The translations under genes were made by a program, and so were the position numbers. Shown here piece by piece: positions 28,822-38,063 of a stretch of DNA of 64,000 nt. The DNA comes from Leeuwenhoekiella polynyae (GTDB lineage: Bacteria; Bacteroidota; Bacteroidia; Flavobacteriales; Flavobacteriaceae), in the NCBI RefSeq assembly GCF_004104075.1, contig NZ_QOVK01000023.1, forward strand, positions 1-64,000, read 5' to 3'. The notes under the pieces are model-generated. The model was not told where the DNA came from and did no database searches. It saw only the letters and a program-made list of their open reading frames with translations. The stretch's first letter is position 1. Each line of letters opens with the position of its first letter.

Positions 28822-29249
28822 AGATCTTCGGGGCCTAATGGTAGATTTTCAGCTTTATAATCCATTATCTTTTTAATGAATTTATGAGTTGATTTATCGT
28901 TTGCTTTTGCACGTATTTTTATAAAATAATGATCCCGGTAAATGCTATACTCTTCGGCTTTACCTTTATAAAGGCTTAATTTATAGTAGGGAATAATCAG
29001 CGCATACGATTCCAGAAGCGATCTAAAACCTATAATGATTCCCTCAGGACGCATTTCTATATTACAGGTATTGATGTAGCTGTCTAGAATAAGTAAGTTG
29101 TGAATTTCTACACTTGTGCTGGTAATACTGAGTTTAGAAGAACCAATGCCTTTCATTTTCAGGCGTTCTCGTATGGTAAAAGGCGGGCCAACCTCGGTGT
29201 CTATTTTCCGTTTAACTTCAGGATTATTGTATGAGACATTGAGCAGCAT
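28818..29249 (-). CDS. Conserved hypothetical protein
   Basis: A 143-residue soluble protein with no signal peptide or membrane segment. It begins MLLNVSYNNPEVKRKIDTEV and has an alternating hydrophobic pattern (VEIHNLLILDSYINTCNIEM, YALIIPYYKLSLYKG) suggesting a beta-rich fold. I do not recognise a family. Its last 4 nt overlap the broken small-protein gene, and it diverges from argS. Confidence 0.65.
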   Translation of the reverse strand: MLLNVSYNNPEVKRKIDTEVGPPFTIRERLKMKGIGSSKLSITSTSVEIHNLLILDSYINTCNIEMRPEGIIIGFRSLLESYALIIPYYKLSLYKGKAEEYSIYRDHYFIKIRAKANDKSTHKFIKKIMDYKAENLPLGPEDL

Positions 29250-29314
29250 TTTTTTCTTTTAAAGATAAACTTTTTATCAAAGATCAATTTTGAAGCCTCT
29301 GTGGTATTTTAGCT

Positions 29315-29343
29315 TTGTCAACGTTACGTTTTACGTATCTTTG
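29315..29343 (+). promoter_or_regulatory. argS promoter
   Basis: TTG at 29315-29317, 18-nt spacer, TATCTTTG at 29336-29343, 20 nt before the ATG. Confidence 0.7.
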
Positions 29344-29363
29344 CGCCTTCAGAAAAAGCACTC

Positions 29364-31139
29364 ATGAATTTATCAGATAAACTTACACAAGCCGTAAAAG
29401 ATGCGGTGCAACGTATTTTTAATGCCGAATTAGAAAGCGTTGAGACTCAACCTACCCGGAAGGATTTTGAAGGTGATCTTACTGTTGTTGTTTTTCCGAT
29501 TCTACGCGTTGCCAAAGGTAATCCTGCTGTAATAGGAGAGCAAATTGGAGCTTATGTGAAAGAGAACCTCGCTGAAATTTCAGATTTTAATGTGGTTAAA
29601 GGTTTTTTAAATCTGGTGATTGCAGATTCTTTTTATCTTGATTTTTTTGAAAGTATTCGTACCCAAGAAAACTTTGGCCACGAAGCAGCGTCTGGTAAAG
29701 CTGTGATGGTTGAATATTCTTCGCCTAATACTAATAAGCCTCTGCATTTAGGACATGTGCGTAATAATTTATTAGGGTATTCGGTTGCTGAGATTTTAAA
29801 AGCTTCCGGAAAGAAAGTATACAAAACTCAAATCATTAACGATCGCGGGATTCATATTTGTAAAAGCATGTTAGCTTGGCAGAAATTTGGTGATGGTGAA
29901 ACTCCGGAGTCTACCGGATTGAAAGGTGATAAGCTGGTAGGAAACTACTATGTGAAATTTGATAAAGCCTACAAAGAAGAGCAATCGTATTTAGTTGCAC
30001 AGGGGAAAACCAAAGAAGAAGCAGAAAAAGAAGCTCCGTTGATGTTGGAAGCTCAGGATATGTTGCGCAAATGGGAAGCTGGTAATGCAGAAGTAGTAGC
30101 ACTTTGGGAGAAAATGAATGGCTGGGTTTATGAGGGATTTGAACAAACTTATAAAAGTCTGGGTGTTGATTTTGACAGTTATTATTACGAGAGCAATACC
30201 TATTTATTAGGAAAAGATAATATTGAAGAAGGCCTTAGAAAAGGTGTTTTTTACAGAAAAGAAGACGGTTCGGTTTGGTGTGATCTAACGGCAGACGGAC
30301 TTGATGAAAAGATTGTTTTACGCAGCGATGGTACAGCCGTTTATATGACTCAGGACATTGGTACCGCGATTCAGCGTGTGAAAGATCATCCTGATGTAGG
30401 AGGAATGATTTATACCGTAGGAAATGAGCAAGATTATCATTTTAAAGTCTTGTTTTTAATACTGAAAAAACTAGGCTACGACTGGGCAGAAAATCTGTAT
30501 CACCTGAGTTATGGGATGGTAGACTTACCTAGTGGAAAAATGAAAAGTCGTGAGGGGACCGTAGTTGATGCTGATGATCTTGTTGAAGAGATGGCAACAA
30601 CTGCCGGAAACATCGCTAAAGAACTGGGGAAACTTGATGGGTATAGCGAAGCAGAAAAACAGGAGCTTTATAAGGTCATTGGGCTTGGAGCGTTGAAATA
30701 TTACATTCTTAAAGTGGACCCTAAAAAACGCATTCTGTTCAATCCTGAAGAGTCTGTAGATTTTCAGGGAAATACGGGGCCGTTTATTCAATACACGTAT
30801 GCGCGTATTCAATCTATTTTGAGAAAAGCAGCAGAAACGGGTGTGCCTGTAAACGTTCCGCATAAAGAACTGCATCCTAAAGAAAAAGAGTTGATTAAGC
30901 AAGTTGCGCTGTATCCTGAAACGGTTCAGTTAGCAGCAGAAAATCAAAGTCCGGCATTGATTGCAAATTACACCTATGATCTGGTAAAAGAATTCAACTC
31001 ATTCTATCAGCAGGTTTCGATATTAGGAGCAGATACAGCAGAAGAGAAAAGTTTCCGCGTAGCGCTATCTAAAAAGGTGGGTGATGTTATTGCTTCTGCA
31101 TTTAGTTTGTTAGGAATTGAAGTTCCTGAGCGTATGTAA
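29364..31139 (+). CDS. argS: Arginine-tRNA ligase
   Basis: A 591-residue class I aminoacyl-tRNA synthetase. The N-terminal ArgS-specific domain (about 1-110) precedes the HIGH-type motif HLGHVRNN in SSPNTNKPLHLGHVRN; the second signature is GKMKSREGTVVDADDL (KMSKS-like). The C-terminal DALR anticodon-binding domain begins near residue 470 (GPFIQYTYARIQSILRKA). It charges tRNA-Arg with ATP. It stands alone with its own promoter. Confidence 0.98.
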   Translation: MNLSDKLTQAVKDAVQRIFNAELESVETQPTRKDFEGDLTVVVFPILRVAKGNPAVIGEQIGAYVKENLAEISDFNVVKGFLNLVIADSFYLDFFESIRTQENFGHEAASGKAVMVEYSSPNTNKPLHLGHVRNNLLGYSVAEILKASGKKVYKTQIINDRGIHICKSMLAWQKFGDGETPESTGLKGDKLVGNYYVKFDKAYKEEQSYLVAQGKTKEEAEKEAPLMLEAQDMLRKWEAGNAEVVALWEKMNGWVYEGFEQTYKSLGVDFDSYYYESNTYLLGKDNIEEGLRKGVFYRKEDGSVWCDLTADGLDEKIVLRSDGTAVYMTQDIGTAIQRVKDHPDVGGMIYTVGNEQDYHFKVLFLILKKLGYDWAENLYHLSYGMVDLPSGKMKSREGTVVDADDLVEEMATTAGNIAKELGKLDGYSEAEKQELYKVIGLGALKYYILKVDPKKRILFNPEESVDFQGNTGPFIQYTYARIQSILRKAAETGVPVNVPHKELHPKEKELIKQVALYPETVQLAAENQSPALIANYTYDLVKEFNSFYQQVSILGADTAEEKSFRVALSKKVGDVIASAFSLLGIEVPERM

Positions 31140-31239
31140 TTATTTGAAGCAGTTTAAAAGAAGAAAATCATCAACTTACCTAAATTAGGTTAAATGAATA
31201 TCTTCTGATTTGAAACTATTATTCTTGTATTCAAATCAT

Positions 31240-31247
31240 TAAATTTG
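31240..31247 (+). promoter_or_regulatory. -7 element candidate for ffh
   Basis: TAAATTTG matches the -7 box, but TTG elements lie at 12 or 27 nt, outside the usual range. The leader of about 105 nt contains a small hairpin (31280-31285 with 31291-31296). Confidence 0.35.
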
Positions 31248-31357
31248 CAACCTTGAATCCATAAATTGGAAGATTGAGTTCAGGTATAAAACCTGATAAA
31301 TTAAAAGAATACAAAATCCCTCGTGATTGATTCCCGGGGTTGTTTATTATAAGATCT

Positions 31358-32686
31358 ATGTTTGATAATTTAAGTGATAAGTTAGATAAGGCGATGCACG
31401 TGCTTAAGGGGCACGGTCAGATTACCGAAGTTAATGTTGCCGAAACCCTTAAAGAAATACGTCGTGCGCTTGTTGATGCAGATGTTAATTATAAAATAGC
31501 CAAAGATTTTACCAGTACGGTTAAAGAAAAAGCGTTGGGTCAGGATGTATTGACCGCGTTAAAACCGGGTCAGTTGATGACCAAATTGGTAAAAGACGAA
31601 CTTACCCAATTGATGGGTGGCGAGGCAGAAGGTCTCAACCTTTCGGGTAATCCTTCTGTGATTTTGATGTCTGGTTTGCAGGGTAGTGGTAAAACTACAT
31701 TTTCTGGTAAACTGGCAAATTTCCTTAAGACTAAAAAAACTAAAAAACCGCTTCTTGTTGCTTGTGATGTATACCGTCCAGCGGCAATAGATCAGCTTCA
31801 CGTTGTAGGTGATCAGATAGGAGTTGAGGTTTACTCTAATAAAGAAGAGAAAGATCCGGTAAAAATTTCAGAAGCAGCAATTGCACACGCAAAAGCAAAC
31901 GGTTTTAATGTAGTGATCATTGATACCGCCGGTCGTCTTGCAGTTGACCAAGCGATGATGAATGAGATTGCTGCGATACACAAGGCGATTGAGCCACAAG
32001 AAACCTTGTTTGTAGTAGATTCTATGACGGGTCAGGATGCTGTTAATACGGCAAAAGCTTTTAACGATGTTCTTAATTTTGATGGGGTAATCTTAACTAA
32101 ATTAGATGGTGATACACGCGGTGGTGCGGCACTTTCTATTAAAACGGTTGTAGATAAACCCATTAAATTCATCGGTACCGGTGAGAGGATGGAAGCGATA
32201 GATGTGTTCTATCCTTCTCGTATGGCAGATCGTATTCTTGGGATGGGAGATGTGGTGTCTCTTGTAGAACGCGCTCAGGAACAATTTGACGAAGAAGAAG
32301 CGCGTAAGCTGCAAAAGAAAATCGCTAAAAATCAGTTTGGTTTTGACGATTTCTTAAAGCAGATTCAGCAGATTAAGAAAATGGGTAATATGAAAGACCT
32401 TATTGGGATGATTCCCGGTGCTGGTAAAGCGCTAAAAGGTCTTGATATAGATGATGACGCTTTTAAAGGTATTGAAGCCATTATTCACAGTATGACTCCA
32501 GACGAGCGTACGCAACCATCTATTATAAACAGCAGTCGTAAAAAACGCATCAGTAAAGGCTCTGGTACTTCGGTGCAAGAGGTAAATCAGTTGTTGAAAC
32601 AATTCAATCAGATGAGTAAGATGATGAAAATGATGCAGGGTGGAGGCGGAGCCAAAATGATGCAGATGATGAATAATATGCGATAA
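31358..32686 (+). CDS. ffh: Signal recognition particle protein Ffh
   Basis: A 442-residue SRP54 GTPase that binds signal sequences and 4.5S RNA and hands ribosomes to FtsY and SecYEG. The N domain starts MFDNLSDKLDKAMHVLKG. G motifs: GLQGSGKTT (residues 106-114), DTAGRL and TKLDGDTRGG. The M domain ends in the methionine-rich MSKMMKMMQGGGGAKMMQMM. The ATG at 31358 is chosen over one six codons upstream because homologues begin MFDNLS. It is followed after 4 nt by the inverted-repeat unit. Confidence 0.97.
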   Translation: MFDNLSDKLDKAMHVLKGHGQITEVNVAETLKEIRRALVDADVNYKIAKDFTSTVKEKALGQDVLTALKPGQLMTKLVKDELTQLMGGEAEGLNLSGNPSVILMSGLQGSGKTTFSGKLANFLKTKKTKKPLLVACDVYRPAAIDQLHVVGDQIGVEVYSNKEEKDPVKISEAAIAHAKANGFNVVIIDTAGRLAVDQAMMNEIAAIHKAIEPQETLFVVDSMTGQDAVNTAKAFNDVLNFDGVILTKLDGDTRGGAALSIKTVVDKPIKFIGTGERMEAIDVFYPSRMADRILGMGDVVSLVERAQEQFDEEEARKLQKKIAKNQFGFDDFLKQIQQIKKMGNMKDLIGMIPGAGKALKGLDIDDDAFKGIEAIIHSMTPDERTQPSIINSSRKKRISKGSGTSVQEVNQLLKQFNQMSKMMKMMQGGGGAKMMQMMNNMR

Positions 32687-32690
32687 CACC

Positions 32691-32713
32691 AGTTTGCAGT
32701 CTCAGCAAGCAGT
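32691..32713 (+). repeat. Left imperfect inverted repeat
   Basis: Begins 5 nt after the ffh stop: AGTTTGCAGT then CTCAGCAAGCAGT. Nineteen of 23 positions match the reverse complement of 33100-33122. It also has internal repetition (GCAGT twice). Confidence 0.6.
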
Positions 32714-32731
32714 ACTTTTTTACTAATACTT

Positions 32732-33097
32732 ATGGGTGTAGAAGATTTAATACCATATCAGAAAGCATTTGAATTGGCTATGGAAATCTTTGAGATTACT
32801 AAATCTTTTCCAAAAGAAGAGCAGTTTTCACTGACTGATCAAGTTAGAAGAAGTTCAAGATCAGTTTGTGCTAATATGTCTGAAGCGTATAGAAAAAGAA
32901 AGTACGAAAAACATTTTGTAAGTAAGTTAACGGATTGTGATGCTGAGAATGGAGAAACTCAAACTTGGTTGAAATTTTCACTCGCTTGTGAATACATTTC
33001 AGAAACTGACTATTCCTTAAAACTCGAAAAGAGTAGAGAAGTAGGGAGGCTATTAAATTATATGATCAATAATCCAGGAAGGTTTGGTTGTAACTGA
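32732..33097 (+). CDS. Four-helix bundle protein (23S rRNA intervening-sequence type)
   Basis: A 121-residue all-helical protein. The family pattern is clear: YQKAFELAMEIFEITKSFPK, SLTDQVRRSSRSVCANMSEA and LLNYMINNP near the C-terminus. Such proteins were first found encoded in intervening sequences inside spirochaete 23S rRNA genes and are scattered through Bacteroidota genomes; the function is unknown, possibly nucleic-acid binding. Here it is not in an rRNA gene but in an inverted-repeat-flanked unit between ffh and folD. Confidence 0.85.
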   Translation: MGVEDLIPYQKAFELAMEIFEITKSFPKEEQFSLTDQVRRSSRSVCANMSEAYRKRKYEKHFVSKLTDCDAENGETQTWLKFSLACEYISETDYSLKLEKSREVGRLLNYMINNPGRFGCN

Positions 33098-33099
33098 AA

Positions 33100-33122
33100 A
33101 CTGCCAGCTGATACTGCCAACT
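33100..33122 (-). repeat. Right imperfect inverted repeat
   Basis: Lies directly after the four-helix-bundle gene and 9 nt before the folD ATG. It is the inverted partner of 32691-32713 and probably forms part of the folD leader. Confidence 0.6.
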
Positions 33123-33131
33123 ATATAGAGT

Positions 33132-34019
33132 ATGACAATCTTAGACGGAAAAAAAACCAGTAACGATTTAAAAAATGAGATCGCCGAAGAAGTAAAAGCA
33201 ATGAAAGCTAAAGGCGAAAAAGTACCTCATTTAGCTGCAGTTTTGGTAGGTAGCGATGGTGCAAGTTTAACGTATGTAGGTAGTAAAGTTCGTGCTTGTG
33301 AGCGTATAGGTTTTGAATCTACTTTGATTCAGTTGCCTGAAGAAACTACCGAGGAAGAGTTGCTCAGTCAAATAGATACGTTGAATAAAGATCCTGAAAT
33401 TGACGGTTATATTGTTCAGCTTCCATTACCGAAACATATAGACTCTCAAAAAGTATTACTGGCTGTTGATCCTGATAAAGATGTAGATGGTTTTCATCCT
33501 ACCAATTTTGGTAAAATGGCTCAGGATATGCCGGTGTTTATACCTGCAACGCCGTTTGGTATTATGGAATTACTGAAGCGTTATAACGTAGAAACTTCAG
33601 GTAAACATACCGTTGTAATAGGTCGTAGTCATATTGTAGGCCGCCCGATGAGTATCTTGATGTCTCAAAAAGGAAACCCTGGAGACAGCACGGTAACACT
33701 TACGCATAGCCGCACTAAAAATCTTGAAGAATTAACCAAACAAGCTGATATAATTATCACCGCTTTAGGAGTTCCAGAGTTTTTAAAAGCTGATATGGTA
33801 AAAGATAATGTTACTATAATTGATGTAGGCATCACGCGTGTTCCTGATGAAACCAAAGAGCGCGGTTATAGAATTACCGGAGATGTAGATTTTGAAGCTG
33901 TGAGTAAAAAAGCATCTTTCATTACTCCGGTTCCTGGAGGTGTAGGACCGATGACAATCGCTATGTTGTTAAAAAATACATTGCTTGCACGTGCAAGGCA
34001 TAACGAACTTCAATCTTAA
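33132..34019 (+). CDS. folD: Methylenetetrahydrofolate dehydrogenase/cyclohydrolase
   Basis: A 295-residue bifunctional enzyme interconverting methylene-, methenyl- and formyl-tetrahydrofolate. It has the catalytic Tyr/Lys region [18 protein letters not shown], the signature [24 protein letters not shown], the NADP motif [11 protein letters not shown] and [16 protein letters not shown] near the end. It could be co-transcribed from ffh, but the inserted unit now forms its immediate upstream region. Confidence 0.97.
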   Translation: MTILDGKKTSNDLKNEIAEEVKAMKAKGEKVPHLAAVLVGSDGASLTYVGSKVRACERIGFESTLIQLPEETTEEELLSQIDTLNKDPEIDGYIVQLPLPKHIDSQKVLLAVDPDKDVDGFHPTNFGKMAQDMPVFIPATPFGIMELLKRYNVETSGKHTVVIGRSHIVGRPMSILMSQKGNPGDSTVTLTHSRTKNLEELTKQADIIITALGVPEFLKADMVKDNVTIIDVGITRVPDETKERGYRITGDVDFEAVSKKASFITPVPGGVGPMTIAMLLKNTLLARARHNELQS

Positions 34020-34034
34020 GATTCTGAAGTTTCT

Positions 34035-34069
34035 AAAAAAAAAAGAGGTCAAATTGACCTCTTTTTTTT
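34035..34069. terminator. Bidirectional terminator between folD and ppgK
   Basis: GAGGTCA (34045-34051) pairs with TGACCTC (34055-34061), with A-run before and T-run after, between convergent genes. Confidence 0.85.
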
Positions 34070-34082
34070 GTTTTCATAAGAC

Positions 34083-34823
34083 TTACAATAAATGCCTTGC
34101 TCCTAAAGCCGCACCAATAATCCCGGCGTGGTTTCGAGTGTGTGCAGCCACAATGGGTATATCTGTTTTTAGATATTTTATGTATTCATCTAAGTTTTTA
34201 CTCGCACCGCCACCAATAATTATTAGTTCTGGTTGTGAAATTTCAGTAGTTAGCTGAATAAATTTATTGAAGCGTTTACCCCATTTTTTAAAACTCATAT
34301 TGTTATCCAAACGTACACGCCTAGAGGCATATTTCTCTATGATCTTCTTTTTCTTATAGCGCATTTGTCCCAATTCAAAATTTGGGATGAGTTCACCATT
34401 AAAGAAAACACCGCTTCCTATACCGGTTCCTACGGTAACAACGATTACAAGGCCATCAACGCCTTTGCCTACGCCAAATTCCATTTCGGCAAGCCCGGCT
34501 GCGTCAGCGTCATTCATAACATTTACGGGTAATCCTATTTTTTGGGAAATCATATCGTCAACTTGGAGGCCTAACCAAGACTTGTCCAGGTTTCCATGTT
34601 CAAGAGCTTTTCCTTTATGAATAACAGTAGGGAAGCCAATGCCTACAGGACCTTTCCAATCCCAGTGTTTAACAACATCAGCGATAGTATTTACCATAGC
34701 TTTTGGCTCGCGTGGAACAGGAGTATCTAATCTAAAACGTTCACCTAAATATTCTTCTTTGTCGAGATTGACAGGAACCCCTTTTATTCCTGAACCACCT
34801 ACGTCAACTCCTAGTATTTGCAT
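34083..34823 (-). CDS. ppgK: Polyphosphate glucokinase (ROK family)
   Basis: A 246-residue ROK-type sugar kinase that phosphorylates glucose with polyphosphate and/or ATP. It has the phosphate-1 loop GVDVGGSGIKG at the N-terminus, NDADAAGLAEMEFG, the phosphate-2 motif VTVGTGIGSGVF and IIIGGGASKN. Its length matches short PpgK proteins (about 250 residues) rather than glucokinases with the ROK zinc motif, and no CxCGxxGCxE motif is present. It is monocistronic or first in its unit. Confidence 0.85.
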   Translation of the reverse strand: MQILGVDVGGSGIKGVPVNLDKEEYLGERFRLDTPVPREPKAMVNTIADVVKHWDWKGPVGIGFPTVIHKGKALEHGNLDKSWLGLQVDDMISQKIGLPVNVMNDADAAGLAEMEFGVGKGVDGLVIVVTVGTGIGSGVFFNGELIPNFELGQMRYKKKKIIEKYASRRVRLDNNMSFKKWGKRFNKFIQLTTEISQPELIIIGGGASKNLDEYIKYLKTDIPIVAAHTRNHAGIIGAALGARHLL

Positions 34824-34903
34824 AAAATATTGTTTGGTCTAAATTATAAATTACTCAAAATTTCTATTTGATTTTTGAGTAGCTAGTAATGCTGAAGGGC
34901 AAT

Positions 34904-35383
34904 TTATTGAAAAACCACAAAAAACAATAGTATAATACCAAGAATATATAGTGCCCAGTAGGGTTTTAGACTCAACGGGTTATTGCCGAATAATATTTTG
35001 GTGATTTTAAACATCGCCGGGCGATGCTTAGCAATATAGTTATATGAGTTATCGCTTATAGATCTAAATATCTTATTTGAAACATACCACTTGTGATACG
35101 GGTAGTTTTTCCGCTCAGCGTAATCATAACAACGGTATGCAGAATCGGGACCACTATATACATTTCCGTTGGGTTCTATAAGCCGGCTTGCTTTTTTAAA
35201 TTCCTTCAGCGGAAAATCTTTATAATTTTTTGATGTTTCTTGAAAGGTTTTGAATTCCAGCGCATCGCCAGTTTTAGATTTCCATCTGATTATCCAAAAT
35301 CTACAGAAACCACAATTACCATCCCAAATGAGAACTGGCTTATTCTTAGGTGGGTACTTAGTCTTTGCTATCTTCTGAAACAT
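34904..35383 (-). CDS. DCC-family thiol-disulfide oxidoreductase-like protein (DUF393)
   Basis: A 159-residue protein with the family motif WDGNCGFCRFW (the DxxCxxC site, residues 20-30), a thioredoxin-like region and one C-terminal membrane helix (LKPYWALYILGIILLFFVVF). The ATG overlaps the end of the upstream AI-2E-family gene by 26 nt, so translation is probably coupled. Substrate unknown. Confidence 0.8.
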   Translation of the reverse strand: MFQKIAKTKYPPKNKPVLIWDGNCGFCRFWIIRWKSKTGDALEFKTFQETSKNYKDFPLKEFKKASRLIEPNGNVYSGPDSAYRCYDYAERKNYPYHKWYVSNKIFRSISDNSYNYIAKHRPAMFKITKILFGNNPLSLKPYWALYILGIILLFFVVFQ

Positions 35384-36416
35384 CTGGAACTAGTTCATCA
35401 AATTCAGCATTTTGGTCACCGTATTCATGTTTATAAATTTTTACAATAAGCAAGAATAAACTTATGAGCAACGGTCCAAAAATAAGTCCGATAAACCCAA
35501 AAAGAGGCACACCCACGATTACACCAATTAACGTCACTAAAGGATGTACATTGGCAAGACGTTCTAAAACATAAAGACGTATTAAGTTATCTGTAGAACC
35601 TACTATTACAAGCCCATAAATAGCAATACCCACAGCCTGAAGATTATTTCCGCTGGCAATCATAAGAATCACTACAGGAACGATACCTAATAGAGTTCCC
35701 ACAAATGGAATCATACTACCGATAGCCGTAATTACAAACCAGAAAAAAGGATCTGGAACACCGAAGATGAAAAACCCAATTAAGGCAACAATACCTTGAG
35801 CTAAAGCAACCAGAGGTATTCCTAAAGCATTGCTTTTTACCATTGCAACACTCTCGTGACCTATTCGCGCGATATTTTCTTCGTTGAGTGGTATGAATGC
35901 GTAAAGTGATTTGTGCATTTTATCATTATTAACCAGCATATAATAAAGTATAAAATACATTATACCTATAGCGATAGAAACATTAAACGTTCCGCCTGCA
36001 AAGTTTTGTAAGTTGGTAGATACCCAACTTGTAATAGAGTTAGTATCTATAGAGTCACTTACGCTAAATCCTAGGTCTGATTCCCAAACCCCAACTTGAT
36101 TTTTTACGACTTCAACAACACGTTCAGAGTTCTTTACAGCTTTACCTATTTTGTTAGTGAGCATCATAACAGTTAGCCCTATAGGTACTAAGATGACGAT
36201 AAACGAAACGAGCATGGCAGTACCTGCAGCAAGCCCTAACTTCCAACCTCTATCTACTAACCATTTAACGAATTTGCGCAAGAGTACATATAAAGTGATT
36301 GCGCCTAAAACACCAGATAAATAGGGAGTCATCTCTTCTACTATGAGTACAAAGAGAAAGAGTATTAAGATTATTAAAAAAAGTTGGCGAACTAATTCGG
36401 GTTTTAGTTTGTTCAT
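35358..36416 (-). CDS. AI-2E family transporter (PerM-like permease)
   Basis: A 352-residue integral membrane protein with about eight helices. Family features: paired N-terminal helices, the amphipathic middle (VVEVVKNQVGVWESDL) and the C-terminal LANVHPLVTLIGVIVGVPLFGFIGLIFGPLL. Despite the name, members also include Na+/H+ antiporters and permeases of unknown substrate. Its ATG overlaps the stop of the VOC gene by one base, and its end overlaps the DCC gene. Confidence 0.85.
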   Translation of the reverse strand: MNKLKPELVRQLFLIILILFLFVLIVEEMTPYLSGVLGAITLYVLLRKFVKWLVDRGWKLGLAAGTAMLVSFIVILVPIGLTVMMLTNKIGKAVKNSERVVEVVKNQVGVWESDLGFSVSDSIDTNSITSWVSTNLQNFAGGTFNVSIAIGIMYFILYYMLVNNDKMHKSLYAFIPLNEENIARIGHESVAMVKSNALGIPLVALAQGIVALIGFFIFGVPDPFFWFVITAIGSMIPFVGTLLGIVPVVILMIASGNNLQAVGIAIYGLVIVGSTDNLIRLYVLERLANVHPLVTLIGVIVGVPLFGFIGLIFGPLLISLFLLIVKIYKHEYGDQNAEFDELVPDVSEDSKD

Positions 36417-36835
36417 TATTTGGAGAATAGTTGAGGAATATCTTTAAAACTTTTAAACTCTAATGCATTTCCGCAAGGATCATAAAAGAACATCGTGGCT
36501 TGTTCTCCGGGGAGACCTTGAAAGCGAATGTAAGGCTCAATTACAAATTCAATATTTTTTGATTTTAGATGTTTGGCAAACAGATGAAAATCATCCCAAT
36601 CCAGTACTACCCCAAAATGTGGAACCGGTACTTCTTTACCGTCTACGTCATTGTAATGCATAGCCGCCTTTTCCTCTTTTGGTTTATAATGGATAACAAG
36701 CTGATGTCCAAAAAAGTCAAAATCTACCCATTGCTCACTACTGCGACCTTCAGAAAGTTCTAAAGTGTCTCTGTAAAATTTGCGGGCTTTGGCTACATCA
36801 TCAACAGGAATAGCTAAGTGAAAAGGTACAGGCAT
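36416..36835 (-). CDS. VOC-family (glyoxalase/bleomycin-resistance fold) protein
   Basis: A 139-residue protein with two beta-alpha-beta-beta-beta modules. It begins [27 protein letters not shown] (His near the metal position) and ends with [19 protein letters not shown], the second metal half-site with Glu. A metal-dependent enzyme of unknown reaction. It heads the unit VOC, AI-2E permease, DCC protein. Confidence 0.85.
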   Translation of the reverse strand: MPVPFHLAIPVDDVAKARKFYRDTLELSEGRSSEQWVDFDFFGHQLVIHYKPKEEKAAMHYNDVDGKEVPVPHFGVVLDWDDFHLFAKHLKSKNIEFVIEPYIRFQGLPGEQATMFFYDPCGNALEFKSFKDIPQLFSK

Positions 36836-36861
36836 AAAAATTAAAGGTTAATTCTTTTGTA

Positions 36862-37107
36862 TTAGTTATTGCGTAAAGCTTTGATGAGTTCTTTTTTACT
36901 CATTTTAGATCTGCCGTCAATCCCTATCTTTTTAGCTTGTTTGTAAAGGTCTTCTTTGGTACGGTCTTCATATTTTTCCGCTTTACCACCTTTTTTACCG
37001 GCGTCTGGAGTATTTGCTATACGAGCAGACTTTTCTTTGCTGTAGCCTTGATCACGCAAAGCTTCATATTGTTCTTCATTTTTAACCGAAGGAATCTTAT
37101 CTGCCAT
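36862..37107 (-). CDS. Small protein with Rho N-terminal/SAP-like C-terminus
   Basis: An 81-residue hydrophilic protein. The N-terminal half (VKNEEQYEALRDQGYSKEKS) is followed by a Lys/Gly-rich linker (GKKGGKAEKYEDRTK) and a C-terminal helical motif DLYKQAKKIGIDGRSKMSKKELIKALRNN resembling Rho_N or SAP nucleic-acid-binding motifs. Related small proteins are common in bacteria and of unknown role; DNA or RNA binding is inferred. Confidence 0.75.
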   Translation of the reverse strand: MADKIPSVKNEEQYEALRDQGYSKEKSARIANTPDAGKKGGKAEKYEDRTKEDLYKQAKKIGIDGRSKMSKKELIKALRNN

Positions 37108-37240
37108 AATTTTTTAAATCTAAATAAGTGCTATTTAAAAATAAAAGGAATTATTCAGTTGTGGATACTCCTTAACACAGGTTTAATGATTACTAGGCAT
37201 TGTGTAATGTGTGAAATGATTTTTGGTACAGAAATAAGCT

Positions 37241-38035
37241 TTACATTCTTCGGCGTCTGGGGCCTGAAGGTTTTACAACAGAACGTTTGCCAGGCTCATT
37301 ATTGGGATCAAATTCACCGATACTCTCAGAAAGAAGTTTGTTAAGTTGTTTCAGTTCTTTTTTAGTGAACTGGCGGTACTTCCCAACGTTCACATCAAGA
37401 TTGATATTCATAATACGTACGCGTTTCAGCCTGGTGACATTATAGCCCAGATGCTCACACATACGTCTAATCTGGCGATTGAGACCTTGCGTTAAGATGA
37501 TTTTGAAGCGTTTTTTTCCTAATTGTTCCACTTCACATTTGCGTGTTATTGTGTCTAGAATAGGTACACCACCAGCCATACTTTTTACAAAAGAGGTGGT
37601 GATGGGCTTGTCAACTTCAACAATGTATTCTTTGTCGTGGTTGTTGCGAGCACGTAGAATTTTATTTACGATATCGCCATCATTGGTTAAAAAGATTAAG
37701 CCTTCACTGGCTTTGTCAAGTCTCCCTACCGGAAAAATGCGAGTAGGATAGTTGATGTAGTCAATAATGTTGTCTTTTTCTACCCGGGTGTCTGTAGTAC
37801 AAACTATGCCCACAGGTTTGTTGAAGATTAAGTAAACAGGTGGGTCTTTTTCCTCACCTACTAATTTACCATCAACTCGTATTTCGTCTGCCGGGCTCAC
37901 TTTAGTTCCCATTTCTGGGACGCTTCCGTTAATCGTAATACGGCCGGCATCAATAAGCTTGTCTGCCTCCCGGCGTGAACAAAAACCTACTTCACTTAAA
38001 AACTTATTGATTCGAGTTAAAGGAATTTCTGACAT
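37241..38035 (-). CDS. rluF: 23S rRNA pseudouridine synthase, RluF-like
   Basis: A 264-residue RsuA/RluB/E/F-family enzyme. The N-terminal S4 domain (RINKFLSEVGFCSRREADKLIDAGRITING) binds rRNA; the catalytic domain has VGRLDKASEGLIFLTNDGD, with the catalytic Asp in GRLDK, and LTQGLNRQIRRMCEHLGY. RluF modifies U2604 of 23S rRNA in E. coli; assignment to RluF rather than a related subfamily is by overall resemblance. The C-terminal tail is basic (GPRRRRM). Confidence 0.85.
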   Translation of the reverse strand: MSEIPLTRINKFLSEVGFCSRREADKLIDAGRITINGSVPEMGTKVSPADEIRVDGKLVGEEKDPPVYLIFNKPVGIVCTTDTRVEKDNIIDYINYPTRIFPVGRLDKASEGLIFLTNDGDIVNKILRARNNHDKEYIVEVDKPITTSFVKSMAGGVPILDTITRKCEVEQLGKKRFKIILTQGLNRQIRRMCEHLGYNVTRLKRVRIMNINLDVNVGKYRQFTKKELKQLNKLLSESIGEFDPNNEPGKRSVVKPSGPRRRRM

Positions 38036-38063
38036 AGTGTTTGATTTAAATAAGAATGACTTC

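Larger units (their letters stand above)
32691..33122. mobile_element. Inverted-repeat-flanked unit carrying a four-helix-bundle gene
   Basis: A 23-nt sequence at 32691-32713 recurs in inverted orientation at 33100-33122 with 19 of 23 identities; its core is GCAGT-N-TCAGC-NN-GCAGT. The repeats bracket exactly one gene (32732-33097) and occupy almost the whole gap between ffh (stop 32686) and folD (ATG 33132). This suggests a small mobile or REP-like repetitive unit inserted between two housekeeping genes. No transposase is inside and I see no clear target-site duplication. Confidence 0.5.

Noticed and set aside
32691-33122. CRISPR or integron-like array
   Set aside because: Only two repeats in inverted orientation with a gene between them; no spacer series.
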